Below are positions 18,716 to 29,058 of a DNA stretch of 64,000 nucleotides, one piece after another. The stretch is from NCBI GenBank assembly GCA_041739345.1, contig JBGSNZ010000022.1:348094-412093 (forward strand), written 5' to 3'. Positions within the stretch are counted from its first letter, which is position 1. Each line of letters opens with the position of its first letter. The notes beneath the pieces were generated by a model. It was not told the DNA's origin, searched no databases, and was given only the letters and a program-made list of their open reading frames with translations. Both the position numbers and the translations under genes were made by a program. This stretch comes from DIGJ01 sp041739345. Lineage in GTDB: Bacteria > Bacillota > Clostridia > Lachnospirales > Lachnospiraceae.

Positions 18716-18744
18716 TTGATAGAAATGCTGAAATGATGTAAACT
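18716..18744 (+). promoter_or_regulatory. Promoter of module 3
   Basis: TTGATA and TAAACT are spaced by 17 bases, ending 35 bases before the response-regulator start. Confidence 0.45.
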
Positions 18745-18779
18745 ATGAACAGCTTTATTATGGATAGGGGGGTATATAA

Positions 18780-19454
18780 GTGCATAATATATTACTTGTC
18801 GAGGATGACCAGAATCTATGTGAAGGACTGGTTTTTTTATTTGAAAACGAAGGATATAAGGTTGAAAAGGCTAACTTAATAAAGCAGGCAAAGCAAATAT
18901 ATTTATCAAAAAAAATAGATTGCATACTATTGGATTGTAATTTGCCGGATGGAGATGGCTTTTCATTTTGTAAAGAGATAAGAAAGAATTCTGATATTCC
19001 AATTATCATGTTGACTGCAAGAGATTTGGAAACGGATGAAGTAACGGCGTTAGAATTGGGGGCAAATGATTATATTACAAAGCCATTCTCACTGGCCATA
19101 TTAAAGGCAAGAGTAAAGGCCGTTTTAAAAAGAAACAATAATCATAATATTATTTGTTCCAATCATATCAAAATAGATAAAACAGCACTAAAAGCATATA
19201 AAGAGGACATTGATCTTGAACTTAGTTCAGTGGAGTATAAATTATTATCTTACTTCATTGAAAATAAGGGACAAATTCTTCTTAAAGACCAGATTATTCA
19301 GCATATTTGGGATACGGAAGATAACTTTGTTGACACTAATATTATATCGGTTAATATTAGAAGGCTGAGGATGAAAATAGAGGATAATCCATCGGAACCC
19401 ATTTATATAAAAACGGCATATCGAATGGGGTATTTGTGGAATGAGGAAGGATAG
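18780..19454 (+). CDS. OmpR-family response regulator, module 3
   Basis: A 224-residue regulator. The receiver has acidic residues E8-D10, D52 in LLDCNLPDGDG and the conserved Lys in ITKPF. The winged helix ends AYRMGYLW. The first codon appears to be GTG (position 18780), preceded by GGGGGG. It heads the third RR-HK-ABC-permease module; this one is AT-rich like the host. Confidence 0.92.
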   Translation: MHNILLVEDDQNLCEGLVFLFENEGYKVEKANLIKQAKQIYLSKKIDCILLDCNLPDGDGFSFCKEIRKNSDIPIIMLTARDLETDEVTALELGANDYITKPFSLAILKARVKAVLKRNNNHNIICSNHIKIDKTALKAYKEDIDLELSSVEYKLLSYFIENKGQILLKDQIIQHIWDTEDNFVDTNIISVNIRRLRMKIEDNPSEPIYIKTAYRMGYLWNEEG

Positions 19455-19456
19455 AG

Positions 19457-20368
19457 ATGATTAGGTGGATATTAGGCTGTAGTTGCTTTGCAGTAATCGT
19501 ATTATTCATTGCAAGATATTATTATACCTATTATTGTGATGAAATGAGCAATATCTTAAATCAGATTATAGCGAAAAAGACAATTGTTGACACTACCTAT
19601 AAATGTGACACTAGATTAGGCAAAATGGTCTTTCAGGCGAATAAAATCATTGATATGCTTGAACAGGACCGTAATAAATCAGAGGTAGAGAAGGAAGAAG
19701 TAAAAAGACTGATTGCTGATTTGTCACATCAGTTAAAGACTCCATTATCCAATGTTATAATGTATAGTGACTTATTGACAACTGAAAATATTAAAATAGA
19801 AAACAAAAACGCGTTTTTGAGTTGTCTCAAGGAAGAAACTTCAAAAATGGATTGGCTTTTAAAATCGTTATTTAAGATTTCAAGTCTTGAGATCGGTGCG
19901 ATAGAATTTGTACCAGAGAATTGTACAATTAAAGAAACCATAACACAAAGCATCAGTGCGGTGTTTGGAAAAGCATATGAAAAACAGATAACGATTGAAT
20001 ATATAGATTTTAAAAATATAAATTTATTACATAACCGAAAATGGACAGCAGAAGCGATTATAAACATACTTGAAAATGCAATTAAGTATTCAAATATCGG
20101 CTCCAAGATAACCATCAGCGTAGAACCAAGAGAGCTTTATACCGCTATTGTAATTCGTGATCAGGGAATCGGTATAAATCCTAGTGAATTCAATGATATT
20201 TTCAAACGATTCTATCGAAGCGATAAGGTGAAAAATCTGGAGGGCGCGGGGATTGGTTTGTACTTAGCGAGACGAATCATAACAAAAGAAGGCGGTAATA
20301 TAACAGTGCAATCAGAACCCGGAAAAGGTAGCTGTTTTTCACTGTTCTTACAAAATTGTAAGAACTAA
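19457..20368 (+). CDS. Sensor histidine kinase, module 3
   Basis: A 303-residue kinase, shorter than its counterparts. A single clear transmembrane helix (about 4-24) is followed by a short linker and then the phospho-acceptor H91 in SHQLKTPLSNV. The HATPase domain shows DQGIGI and GAGIGLYLAR. The lack of a sensory domain suggests it reads the state of the linked transporter or works near the membrane. It starts two bases after the regulator stop. Confidence 0.9.
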   Translation: MIRWILGCSCFAVIVLFIARYYYTYYCDEMSNILNQIIAKKTIVDTTYKCDTRLGKMVFQANKIIDMLEQDRNKSEVEKEEVKRLIADLSHQLKTPLSNVIMYSDLLTTENIKIENKNAFLSCLKEETSKMDWLLKSLFKISSLEIGAIEFVPENCTIKETITQSISAVFGKAYEKQITIEYIDFKNINLLHNRKWTAEAIINILENAIKYSNIGSKITISVEPRELYTAIVIRDQGIGINPSEFNDIFKRFYRSDKVKNLEGAGIGLYLARRIITKEGGNITVQSEPGKGSCFSLFLQNCKN

Positions 20369-20482
20369 AAGGGAGGTATGTAGCATCTGTGTAAGAACTG
20401 TCATATAGAATTTAGGTAGCATTAATGAGTACGGGATGTTGATTTGAGACATTTTAGTACCAAAAGAAAGGATTCTTTTAAT

Positions 20483-21166
20483 ATGATAGTATTACAAACA
20501 AAAGAGATCAAAAAGCATTATGGCAAGCATGAAACAGTGGTGAAGGCGCTGGACGGAATTAATCTTACGATTGAGAAAGAAACCTTTACTGCAATTGTTG
20601 GAATGTCAGGCAGTGGTAAAAGCACACTTCTACATATTCTGGGAGGTCTTGATCAGCCGACTTCTGGTGATATATTGATTTCGGGTAAAAATATTGAGAG
20701 CATGAAGAAAAAGGAGTTAACTGTTTTTCGCAGAAGAAATATTGGTTTTATCTTTCAAAATTACAATTTGATGCCAATACTTAATGTATTTGATAATATT
20801 GCTTTACCGATTAAACTAGACGTGGGTAATAGAGTAGATAAGTCTTATATTGAAGAAATTATGGAAAGCCTTGGAATTAATGACAAGAAATTATGTTATC
20901 CAAATCAGCTCTCGGGAGGGCAGCAACAGCGTGTAGCAATAGCTAGAGCCCTTGCAAACAAACCTGCAATCATTTTGGCAGATGAACCGACAGGTAATCT
21001 GGATTCCAAAACCTCGATGGAGGTAGTTTGCTTATTAAAAGAAACGAGTGATAAATTCAATCAGACCATCGTAATGGTAACTCATAACGAGGAAATCGCG
21101 CAACTTTGTGATTCTATTATCCGAATAGAAGATGGAAAAATACTTGAAAGAGGCGGTGATCGGTAA
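20483..21166 (+). CDS. ABC transporter ATP-binding protein, module 3
   Basis: 227 residues from the ATG at 20483 (MIVLQTKEIKKHYG); an upstream in-frame start would add 13 atypical residues. Walker A is GMSGSGKST, the signature LSGGQQQR, Walker B IILADEPTGNLDS and the switch His is in VTHNEE. It overlaps the permease gene by one base. Same family and role as the ATPases of modules 1 and 2. Confidence 0.94.
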   Translation: MIVLQTKEIKKHYGKHETVVKALDGINLTIEKETFTAIVGMSGSGKSTLLHILGGLDQPTSGDILISGKNIESMKKKELTVFRRRNIGFIFQNYNLMPILNVFDNIALPIKLDVGNRVDKSYIEEIMESLGINDKKLCYPNQLSGGQQQRVAIARALANKPAIILADEPTGNLDSKTSMEVVCLLKETSDKFNQTIVMVTHNEEIAQLCDSIIRIEDGKILERGGDR

Positions 21167-23742
21167 TGAAAACCAGCCTTGAGATTGCCCTTCAATATAT
21201 CAAATACTATAAAAACAAGTCGATTTCTATCCTTTTTAGTATCATACTTGCAGTTGCCTTAATTGTTGGGTTAGGAACTTTATTTAAAAGTGCTCAGAAT
21301 GCAAATGTTGAGAAGGTAAGGAAGGAAACGACGGATTATCATTATTACCTTCCTGTTAATCAAGAACAATTTGAAATACTGGAAAGCAATAATGCAATCG
21401 AGAATACAGCAGTCACAAAGTATTATGATTCTGCAAAAGAACCGAATCAAATTAATATTATTCGTGCTGATGTAAATTACATTAATCTTTCGAATTCAAA
21501 GGTAATAAAAGGCAGAATGCCAACAAAAGAGGGTGAAATCGCTCTGGAAGAGTGGGTCATTCGCAATTTGAATATCAAGCCTGTGGTCGGAGAAAAAGTT
21601 ACGTTTCAATTAGTGAAATCAAAGAAAAGTGAAACCTTCACGTTAACGGGAATTCTAGGAGATTTTCCGCAGAAAAAAGCAGAAGATGTAATGGAAGGTT
21701 ACATTGTTTTTAAAGAGAATACAAAGAATTTTAATACATATATTAAGTTCAATGAACTGCAGGATATAAGGAAACAGTTTAAGCTACTTTTGAAAAAAAT
21801 GAATTATACAGAGGATAATATCTATGTTAATAGAGACTTGTTGGAAGCACTAAATGTTGCAACCTATATTCCGGCCTTTGGAACGAACGGAAGTGTTCGT
21901 TTTATTATTGATCATTATCATCTAGATATGTTGGGTGTTATTTTTGCTATAAGTCTATTTAGTGCTTTGGTTATATATAGTGTTTTTCATATATCAACGA
22001 TGAAGAGAATTTCTGAGTATGGTTTACTAGAGGCTTTGGGTGCAGAAAATATTCAGATTTTTATGGTCTTGATGTTTGAGCTTCTGATACTTTTTTTGGT
22101 AGGATATCCAATTGGAGCGCTTACCGGATATCTTGGTTCCATATTGCTCAATAACAGATTTGCAAGTGTGCTGATTGGACATGAGGTAAATTCAGGTCAA
22201 ATTTACATATCAACAAAATCAATTTTGATCGGTGCGCTGTTTTTATTGCTTTTACTTATCATTATAGCAATATGCACACTGAAGAAATTAAATAAGCTTA
22301 CTCCAATGGAAGCAATTCAGCAAAATTATAAGCAAAAATTATCAAAGCAAAAAAGTAAAACTCAATATAGCTTAAGAAAAGGCAGTATTACCAATGTCAT
22401 TTCTTATAAAAATATTGTTCGGAAGAAGTCAGCTTTTTTAGGTATCTTATTATCTTTGTCTTTGGGAGGAGCAATTTTCCTCTGCGCGACTTATGCAATC
22501 GATCTTAAGATGGAAAATAATGAGCTCAGCATTAAAGCTGATAATGATTTGAATTCAGACTATCAAATCAATATACAGGCAACTGATTTTGACAATGGAA
22601 TACGCAATAGTCAAATAGCAGAGATAAAGAAAATAAGTGGTATTGATTTGGTAAGCCCAATCAGCTATTACTACGGTAGTATTGTATTAAATGATGACAA
22701 AATGCTTTCAAAAATTATGTGGGATGATTATAATAATGAATCCTATTTTAAAAATTCTTTTGGTGGAATGTATAGCAAAATAGACGATAGCAGTAATAAT
22801 TATCTCTTGAGGACAGGGATTTACGGTTATGATGATCATATGCTAAATGTGTTAAAAGATTATATCCTTGAGGGTGAAATTGATATTGGGAAAATGAAAA
22901 ATGACAATCTTATCTTGTTTAAGCAAATACAGGATGGTGGTAATGGTTTATATGATTTGATTGATGTTAAACCTGGGGATACCATTACGATTAGGTATCA
23001 AAAGAGTCCTAAACTATCGGAAAAGTCACTTAGATTCGAAGAAGGACCGGAATATATCGAAAAAGAATATATTGTGGGTGCAACTTTGAAACGAGTTGCT
23101 GCAAGCAATGACTACTTTCTTGGAGATAGCGGTGAGGATATCATTATGACAAATGACCAGTTCCAAAGAGATTTTGGAATTAATACCTATAACATGGTGA
23201 GTATTACGAAAAAAGAGGACTCAAATCACGATACGGTTGCCAATAAAATAAAAGAAGTAGTAAAAGATACTCCGCTTAGCTCAGTTCGCGATCTAACAAT
23301 TGAAATTGCTGAAAATAATGCTTTTGTTAACAAACAGCGTTCATTTTTATATGGCATAACGTTTGTTTTATTTGTCATCAGTTTATTCAATATTTTGAAT
23401 AACATCAGCTATAATGTCTTGTCAAGAATGAATGAATTTGGTGTTCTGCGTGCTATGGGTATAACCGATGAGAGCATTTTGGGGATGGTAATTCGAGAGG
23501 GTTTTTTATATGGATTTTTCGCAAGTATCATAACAGTTTTTATCTCTTTACTTGGTCAGTTAGCGGTACTTAAGATGGTCAAAATAGCGTATTTATATAT
23601 TGATCCACATTTCACAATTAATATTAAGGCATACATTGTCATAACTATCCTTAATATCTTAGTTGCTATTGTGGCTACGATTATATCATCTAGGAAGATT
23701 ATTAAAATAAGCATAGTTGAGGAAATAAAAAAGCATCTGTAG
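21166..23742 (+). CDS. FtsX-domain ABC permease, module 3
   Basis: An 858-residue two-unit FtsX permease. A first helix at about 20-38, an external domain to about 250, a three-helix block with KRISEYGLLEALGA, a second helix near 425-445, a large Asp/Asn-rich external region (about 450-725), and a final block with MNEFGVLRAMGITDE. Coupled to the ATPase. No convincing terminator is visible in the 29 bases before the convergent UV endonuclease gene. Confidence 0.92.
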   Translation: MKTSLEIALQYIKYYKNKSISILFSIILAVALIVGLGTLFKSAQNANVEKVRKETTDYHYYLPVNQEQFEILESNNAIENTAVTKYYDSAKEPNQINIIRADVNYINLSNSKVIKGRMPTKEGEIALEEWVIRNLNIKPVVGEKVTFQLVKSKKSETFTLTGILGDFPQKKAEDVMEGYIVFKENTKNFNTYIKFNELQDIRKQFKLLLKKMNYTEDNIYVNRDLLEALNVATYIPAFGTNGSVRFIIDHYHLDMLGVIFAISLFSALVIYSVFHISTMKRISEYGLLEALGAENIQIFMVLMFELLILFLVGYPIGALTGYLGSILLNNRFASVLIGHEVNSGQIYISTKSILIGALFLLLLLIIIAICTLKKLNKLTPMEAIQQNYKQKLSKQKSKTQYSLRKGSITNVISYKNIVRKKSAFLGILLSLSLGGAIFLCATYAIDLKMENNELSIKADNDLNSDYQINIQATDFDNGIRNSQIAEIKKISGIDLVSPISYYYGSIVLNDDKMLSKIMWDDYNNESYFKNSFGGMYSKIDDSSNNYLLRTGIYGYDDHMLNVLKDYILEGEIDIGKMKNDNLILFKQIQDGGNGLYDLIDVKPGDTITIRYQKSPKLSEKSLRFEEGPEYIEKEYIVGATLKRVAASNDYFLGDSGEDIIMTNDQFQRDFGINTYNMVSITKKEDSNHDTVANKIKEVVKDTPLSSVRDLTIEIAENNAFVNKQRSFLYGITFVLFVISLFNILNNISYNVLSRMNEFGVLRAMGITDESILGMVIREGFLYGFFASIITVFISLLGQLAVLKMVKIAYLYIDPHFTINIKAYIVITILNILVAIVATIISSRKIIKISIVEEIKKHL

Positions 23743-23771
23743 AAAGCTACCTTGACAACGTTCGATTATCT

Positions 23772-25034
23772 TTAATGTCCGTTGCAGACGAATTCAAAAT
23801 AATAGGACTGAAGGAGATAAGGCTCATGGTATTTAATCGTCATCTGCCAGAGAAATTTTTTGTGGGCAAGGGTACCCGGTTTATAGTTTTTTAGCAAGGT
23901 TGCATACCGTTTCTTTTCTTTTTCATCGGCATAGTTTTTAAAATATCCCCAGATGTGGTCTGCCGCATTAATAGCTCCACCGCGGGAGACCTCCTTGAGC
24001 ATTGCATGATCTATAAGGCTATAAAATTCTACTATCGGGTAATTTTTCTTGTCTTTTAGAAGCTGACGTATCTTAATATAGTCCTCATGGGACTTCTCCA
24101 GGATCAGGTATTTATACCTGGACCATTCCTGTTCCAAGCGTAGGATAGAACGGTTTTTCGCTGTCAGATTCAGGCATTTTACGGCGGACAGATTCTTATC
24201 TTTGACTTCCAGCATGATGTCAAGATCCATTACTCCAAGTCCTTTAATGAAGTCCTGGAAAGTCACGAGGGAAATGGTTTGTGAGTGGGAACCCGGCTTT
24301 TTTAATGGATTTTGCTCCGAATAATGGATCTTTTGTCTGCCATCTTCCGGTTTCCATGTATCCTTGCTTTGTGCAATCCAGTCATAAACATCTTTACCCT
24401 CCTCGGCGGGATTTATCTTATGGTGAAGTACATCAAATACGACAGGGGCGCCAGTAAGGTTTCCGATTTCCATCACTTCCCTGATATTGTATATCTTATC
24501 ATCATTTTCTATAACAAGATGTTTACGAACAGCAGCATCCAGTTTTCGGTAATTTTCTACAAATCGATTCATGGCCATTTCCTTATTGCCATAAGCTCCA
24601 CCGATATGTAGGATAATCTTATTTTCCTGGCACGGGTCTATCGCTTCCAGTAGTTTGGTATGGTATTCTAGATCCTTAACTGCCCGTTCAACTACCAGTT
24701 CATCCGGTGAATTTAAAACAGTATACTGGCCGGGATGCATGGAAATGCGTATTCCACTTTCTCTGGTTTTTGTCCCAATACATGCTAGTTGCTGCTGGAA
24801 GATGTTCCACCATTTAAGTTGATTTACCGGTGAGCTTTCAAACGGAATCAGATCAGAGGTTATCCGGAAAAGCTGGATACAATTTGTAATGTTATAATCG
24901 ATGATATGATCAAGTGCCTCCAAGTTCTGACTGATTACGGACGTCAGTGTTTCCTCACTGGCATTTTTCATGGTACAGCTTTTAAAACCGGTTCCTGGTA
25001 TTCCAATAGTCTGACACGCATATCCTATTTTCAT
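23772..25034 (-). CDS. uvsE: UV DNA damage endonuclease (UvdE/UvsE family)
   Basis: A 420-residue protein starting MKIGYACQTIGIPGT, the hallmark of UvdE. Inside are HPGQYTVLNSP, KIILHIGGAYGNKE, VIENDDKIYN and VVFDVLHHKINP, which supply the metal-binding His/Glu/Asp residues of the TIM-barrel nuclease. The enzyme nicks 5' to UV photoproducts, an alternative to nucleotide excision repair. The protein is longer at its C-terminus (about 100 residues) than the minimal family core. Transcribed alone, convergent with module 3. Confidence 0.93.
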   Translation of the reverse strand: MKIGYACQTIGIPGTGFKSCTMKNASEETLTSVISQNLEALDHIIDYNITNCIQLFRITSDLIPFESSPVNQLKWWNIFQQQLACIGTKTRESGIRISMHPGQYTVLNSPDELVVERAVKDLEYHTKLLEAIDPCQENKIILHIGGAYGNKEMAMNRFVENYRKLDAAVRKHLVIENDDKIYNIREVMEIGNLTGAPVVFDVLHHKINPAEEGKDVYDWIAQSKDTWKPEDGRQKIHYSEQNPLKKPGSHSQTISLVTFQDFIKGLGVMDLDIMLEVKDKNLSAVKCLNLTAKNRSILRLEQEWSRYKYLILEKSHEDYIKIRQLLKDKKNYPIVEFYSLIDHAMLKEVSRGGAINAADHIWGYFKNYADEKEKKRYATLLKNYKPGTLAHKKFLWQMTIKYHEPYLLQSYYFEFVCNGH

Positions 25035-25290
25035 GGGCAGAGTCCTTTCCTTCTAAAGTCTTTTGTATTTTTATTATAACTTACGTAACCTTAAAAAAGA
25101 ATCACGTTTTAATTAAATATTGTTTGTATTATTATGTATATTTCTCTACAATAATCCTGTAGCCAGGTAATATATATGGGAGCAAGAGAAAAGATATGTA
25201 AAAAATATAAATAATCGTTAGAAAATAGTTAAAAATGAAATTAATCCTTTTTGTATAATCGTTTTATTAAGAACAGAAAGGAATTTTTAA

Positions 25291-27231
25291 ATGAAAAAAA
25301 TGAAATTAATTAAGAAAGCTATTATATTGGTCTTAGTGTGTGTTATGATGCTAAATGCAAATTTGGTATATGCGAATACAAACCTATCCCAGACAGAGGC
25401 ACAAGATAAAAATGGCAACAGTAATTCCATAGCAAAATTAAATAAAGAAAATGTCAGAAAATTTATTGATGAGTATTTTCAAACAAATATGAAAAAATGG
25501 AATGTACCTGGAGTAGCAGTAGCTGTTGTAGATGATAATAAGGAGCTGTATAAAGCTGGTTACGGGGTTAGTAATATTGAAACTAAAAATCTAGTAGATC
25601 CAGATAAAACTACATTTCCAGCAGCGTCAGTAAGTAAGTTGTTCACAGCAACAGCAATCATGCAGCTATATCAGGAAGGAAAATTAGATTTAAATGAAAA
25701 TATACAGACATATTTAGATGACATTGTCATCAACAATCCTTATAAAGCAAAAATCACATGCCAGAATTTACTGACACATTCGAGCGGTCTAGATGAGCAG
25801 TCAGAACTTGATGGAAGCACATTAGATAAAAAAAAGCTAAAATCGCAAAAACAATATTATAAGGAACATATTCCAAATGTTATCATAAAACCTAATACCA
25901 CATGCCGATATTCAAATATGGGATATAATCTATTGGGATATACTGTAGAAAAAGTTTCAGGAAAATTATATGAAGATTATATAGCGGATAATATTTTAAA
26001 TCCTTTGCATATGATGCATTCTACTGTAAGAATAGAGAATGAATCTATGGCAAGTGGTTATGAGTTCAGTGATGGAAAATATCAAAAAGCTCCATTTGCC
26101 TACCAGTATACATCAGGATCATCTGGGATAATTACGACTGTTACTGATATGGAAAACTTTATGATTATGCACTTAAATACTGGAAGTTTTCAAAATGAAT
26201 CTATACTAAATTCAGATACAGAGCAGATGATGCAAAATAAGCAGTTTTCCAATGCTAAGGTTTTTGATGGCATGGGAGATGGATTTATTCGTGCAAGCAG
26301 AAACGGAATTCAACTGCTAAAACACGAAGGAGCATTACCAGGATATACAACAACACTTATTTTGATTCCAAGCCAGAATTTTGGAATATATGTTGCAACG
26401 AATTCACTTAGTGGAATGGTGTTTGACTTTGAAGAAGCATTTCTGGACTATTTTTTTGGAGCATGCAAATCCGTACATGATGAAGAAAACTCTTCATCAG
26501 ACATAAACAAATACATCGGCACCTATCGAAGCTATGATGGTGTATCAGAAAGTAATATATCAAAAATATTTGCTTCACTGGATGATACCGCACAACTAAA
26601 TGTGACGAAAACTTCGGATGGAAAACTAATGGTGATGTATTATGAACAAAGCAAAAAAAAGGTGGAAACAAATCTTATATATAAGTCAAAAGGTAGTTTC
26701 TTTAGGGGAGATGGCAAAGGATACATTACATTTCGTAAAAACAGTAACGGAAATATAGAATATGCCTTTAATAATATCAGCCATCAAACATACCAAAAAA
26801 TTGGAAAGATGGAAACGATGGTATCTATAAGTCTTTTTCTTTTGGTTGTACTATTTGTATTATCTGGAAGTTTAATGATTTTCCTGATAAAAAGAATAAG
26901 ACATAGACAAAAAGATAATAAGAGACTGTGGTTATTGAATTGCTTTGTAAATAGCATATACGTCTTTGGGTTTCTTGGAGTTGTTGGTTTAGAAAGCTAT
27001 ATGATTCTTAATTATGATAATCGTTTTCTTCATATTATTTATATTTTGTTAACGTTTTTATTGTCTGCAATTGCTTTAAATGTATGTGGTATTATTGTCA
27101 CAGTTCATGGCATCATGAAAAAGAAATTTGATAGAACTACAACGACTAAATTAGTAATAGTTCAGATGGCACAAATATTATTTGTAATAGTTTTAAGCTA
27201 TTTTAATATGATTGGTTATCATGTGTTTTAA
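25291..27231 (+). CDS. Membrane-anchored serine hydrolase, beta-lactamase/PBP-like (class C fold)
   Basis: 646 residues. A signal peptide or anchor (about 1-28, ending VYA) precedes a serine beta-lactamase/PBP4*-type domain. The catalytic motifs are S113-V-S-K116, Y209-S-N and H347-E-G. A small beta-rich region (about 395-500) and four transmembrane helices (about 512-645) follow. The active site should face outside. Family members include D-amino-acid esterases/peptidases and beta-lactam-related proteins. The response regulator and kinase start 42 bases downstream, so this protein may be their target or sensor partner (inference). Confidence 0.88.
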   Translation: MKKMKLIKKAIILVLVCVMMLNANLVYANTNLSQTEAQDKNGNSNSIAKLNKENVRKFIDEYFQTNMKKWNVPGVAVAVVDDNKELYKAGYGVSNIETKNLVDPDKTTFPAASVSKLFTATAIMQLYQEGKLDLNENIQTYLDDIVINNPYKAKITCQNLLTHSSGLDEQSELDGSTLDKKKLKSQKQYYKEHIPNVIIKPNTTCRYSNMGYNLLGYTVEKVSGKLYEDYIADNILNPLHMMHSTVRIENESMASGYEFSDGKYQKAPFAYQYTSGSSGIITTVTDMENFMIMHLNTGSFQNESILNSDTEQMMQNKQFSNAKVFDGMGDGFIRASRNGIQLLKHEGALPGYTTTLILIPSQNFGIYVATNSLSGMVFDFEEAFLDYFFGACKSVHDEENSSSDINKYIGTYRSYDGVSESNISKIFASLDDTAQLNVTKTSDGKLMVMYYEQSKKKVETNLIYKSKGSFFRGDGKGYITFRKNSNGNIEYAFNNISHQTYQKIGKMETMVSISLFLLVVLFVLSGSLMIFLIKRIRHRQKDNKRLWLLNCFVNSIYVFGFLGVVGLESYMILNYDNRFLHIIYILLTFLLSAIALNVCGIIVTVHGIMKKKFDRTTTTKLVIVQMAQILFVIVLSYFNMIGYHVF

Positions 27232-27273
27232 ATAAACAACAGTAATTCAAAATAACTGTTATAAGGTGGATAT

Positions 27274-27963
27274 ATGAGTAGGATTCTTGTAATTGATGAT
27301 GAAAAAGAAATAGTAGAACTTATAAAAAAAGGACTAGAAGAAGAGTATTATGAGGTTTTGACAGCATTCTGTGGTGCCGATGGTTTGAAAATAGTAGAAA
27401 GTTGTGAAATTGCTCTTGTCATACTTGATATTATGATGCCGGAGATTAATGGAATGGAAGTGTGTAATAAAATACGTACTTTCAGCAATATTCCCATTAT
27501 CATGGTGAGTGCCAAAGGGCAGGAAAAGGATAAGATTGATGGTTTAAAAGAAGGTGCGGATGACTACATGGTAAAGCCATTTTCTACGGCGGAATTAGTA
27601 GCAAGGGTAAATTCACAGATACGCAGATTTACATATTTTAATACAGAAAAAATGGACAAGCATCATATCGAAGTAAAGGGATTACGTATTGATGAACAAA
27701 AGCATGCTGTCACACTGTTTGGTGAGCAGGTGAAGCTGACACCGACAGAGTTTTCCATCCTGCTTTTACTTGCCAAGAATAAAGGAAGAGTATTCAGTTC
27801 TGAAGAAATCTATAAAAACCTATGGTCAGAAGAAAAATATTATGAAGGAAATAATACGGTAATGGCTCATATGTGGAGGTTGCGAGAAAAAATAGAAATA
27901 AATCCCAAGGAAGCCAAAATAATTGAAACAGTGTGGGGAGTTGGTTACAAAATTGAAGATTAA
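27274..27963 (+). CDS. OmpR-family response regulator
   Basis: A 229-residue regulator with D52 in VILDIMMPEING, the conserved Lys in MVKPFSTAEL and a winged helix ending VWGVGYKIED. Start after AAGGTGGATAT. It overlaps the kinase gene by about 11 bases if the kinase begins at the TTG at 27953. Sequence style is closer to VanR-like regulators than to those of the ABC modules. Confidence 0.93.
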   Translation: MSRILVIDDEKEIVELIKKGLEEEYYEVLTAFCGADGLKIVESCEIALVILDIMMPEINGMEVCNKIRTFSNIPIIMVSAKGQEKDKIDGLKEGADDYMVKPFSTAELVARVNSQIRRFTYFNTEKMDKHHIEVKGLRIDEQKHAVTLFGEQVKLTPTEFSILLLLAKNKGRVFSSEEIYKNLWSEEKYYEGNNTVMAHMWRLREKIEINPKEAKIIETVWGVGYKIED

Positions 27964-29032
27964 AAGCATTAAATTATGCATTATGTGGAATCTACTTATA
28001 AGCATGATAGTAGCAGCAATCATAACTTTTTTTATAGCTATTATATTTTTTGGAATGATTGAATTTATATCACAGGAAATGTATGCAAAGTTCTTAAAAT
28101 TTTGCTATTCGAGTACAATTACCATGATAAGCACCAGTTTTGCAATCCTACTTATATATTTAGTAAGTACGATTCTTATTTTTACGTACAGGTTAAATGA
28201 AATAACTAATTATATAAGGAAAATATCCGATAATATTCATAAACTGGCACAGGGAGATTTTAGAGAAAAACTTACGATTGAAAGTGGTAATGAACTGGGT
28301 TGCCTTGCCAAAGATATCAATGCTATGTCGGATAAAATCGATGCATATATAATAAGTGAAAAAAAATGGAATGAAGAACGATATAATATAATAACAAATA
28401 TGTCTCATGATTTAAAAACACCGATTATGTCCATTGATGGATATATCCAACTTATCAAAAAGAAGAAATATGCAGACGAAAAGGAATACGATGTTTATTG
28501 TGAAATTATCTCAAAAAAGTCGGAGGAGTTAAACAAGGCAATAAATCAACTATTTGAATTATCAAAACTGAATGCAGCTGGGTTTGAGTTGAAAAAAAGT
28601 ACCATAAGGTTAAAAGAATTTATAGAACAGATAATGATTTCATATATTCCATTGTTAGAAGAAAGAGGTATGAGCTTTCAAATTTTGATTGAACCCAATA
28701 TTTATGTTACAGTTGATCCTACATTGATGAAAAGGGTATTTGAAAATATCATTTTAAATGCCATAAAGTATGCAAGCAGTGGAAAATATATGGATATAAA
28801 AGCAAACGAGCAAGGAAACCAAGTGGAAATTCATTTTATTAATTACGGACCTATGATACCCGAACAAGATATTGAGTATATTTTTAATAGATATTACAGA
28901 GAAAAGAAAAATTTGAAAAATGAAGGCAATGGACTTGGACTTGCCATTGCAAAAGCAATTGTGCAGCTTCATGATGGCACTATATCTGTAACGAGTGATG
29001 TGAATAAAACAGATTTTATAATAATGACATAG
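27953..29032 (+). CDS. Sensor histidine kinase (VanS-like layout)
   Basis: About 359 residues from a TTG at 27953, which lies ten bases after GGGGAG inside the regulator gene. Upstream in-frame starts would add residues with no better site. Two transmembrane helices (about 12-36 and 56-78), then a HAMP-like stretch (GDFREKLTIESGNELGCLA), H152 in MSHDLKTPIMS and an HATPase domain with GNGLGLAIAK. The layout resembles VanS-type kinases. With the upstream serine hydrolase it suggests a cell-wall-related signal. Confidence 0.9.
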   Translation: MKIKSIKLCIMWNLLISMIVAAIITFFIAIIFFGMIEFISQEMYAKFLKFCYSSTITMISTSFAILLIYLVSTILIFTYRLNEITNYIRKISDNIHKLAQGDFREKLTIESGNELGCLAKDINAMSDKIDAYIISEKKWNEERYNIITNMSHDLKTPIMSIDGYIQLIKKKKYADEKEYDVYCEIISKKSEELNKAINQLFELSKLNAAGFELKKSTIRLKEFIEQIMISYIPLLEERGMSFQILIEPNIYVTVDPTLMKRVFENIILNAIKYASSGKYMDIKANEQGNQVEIHFINYGPMIPEQDIEYIFNRYYREKKNLKNEGNGLGLAIAKAIVQLHDGTISVTSDVNKTDFIIMT

Positions 29033-29058
29033 TATAATATGAAGAGGAGTTGACTGTA

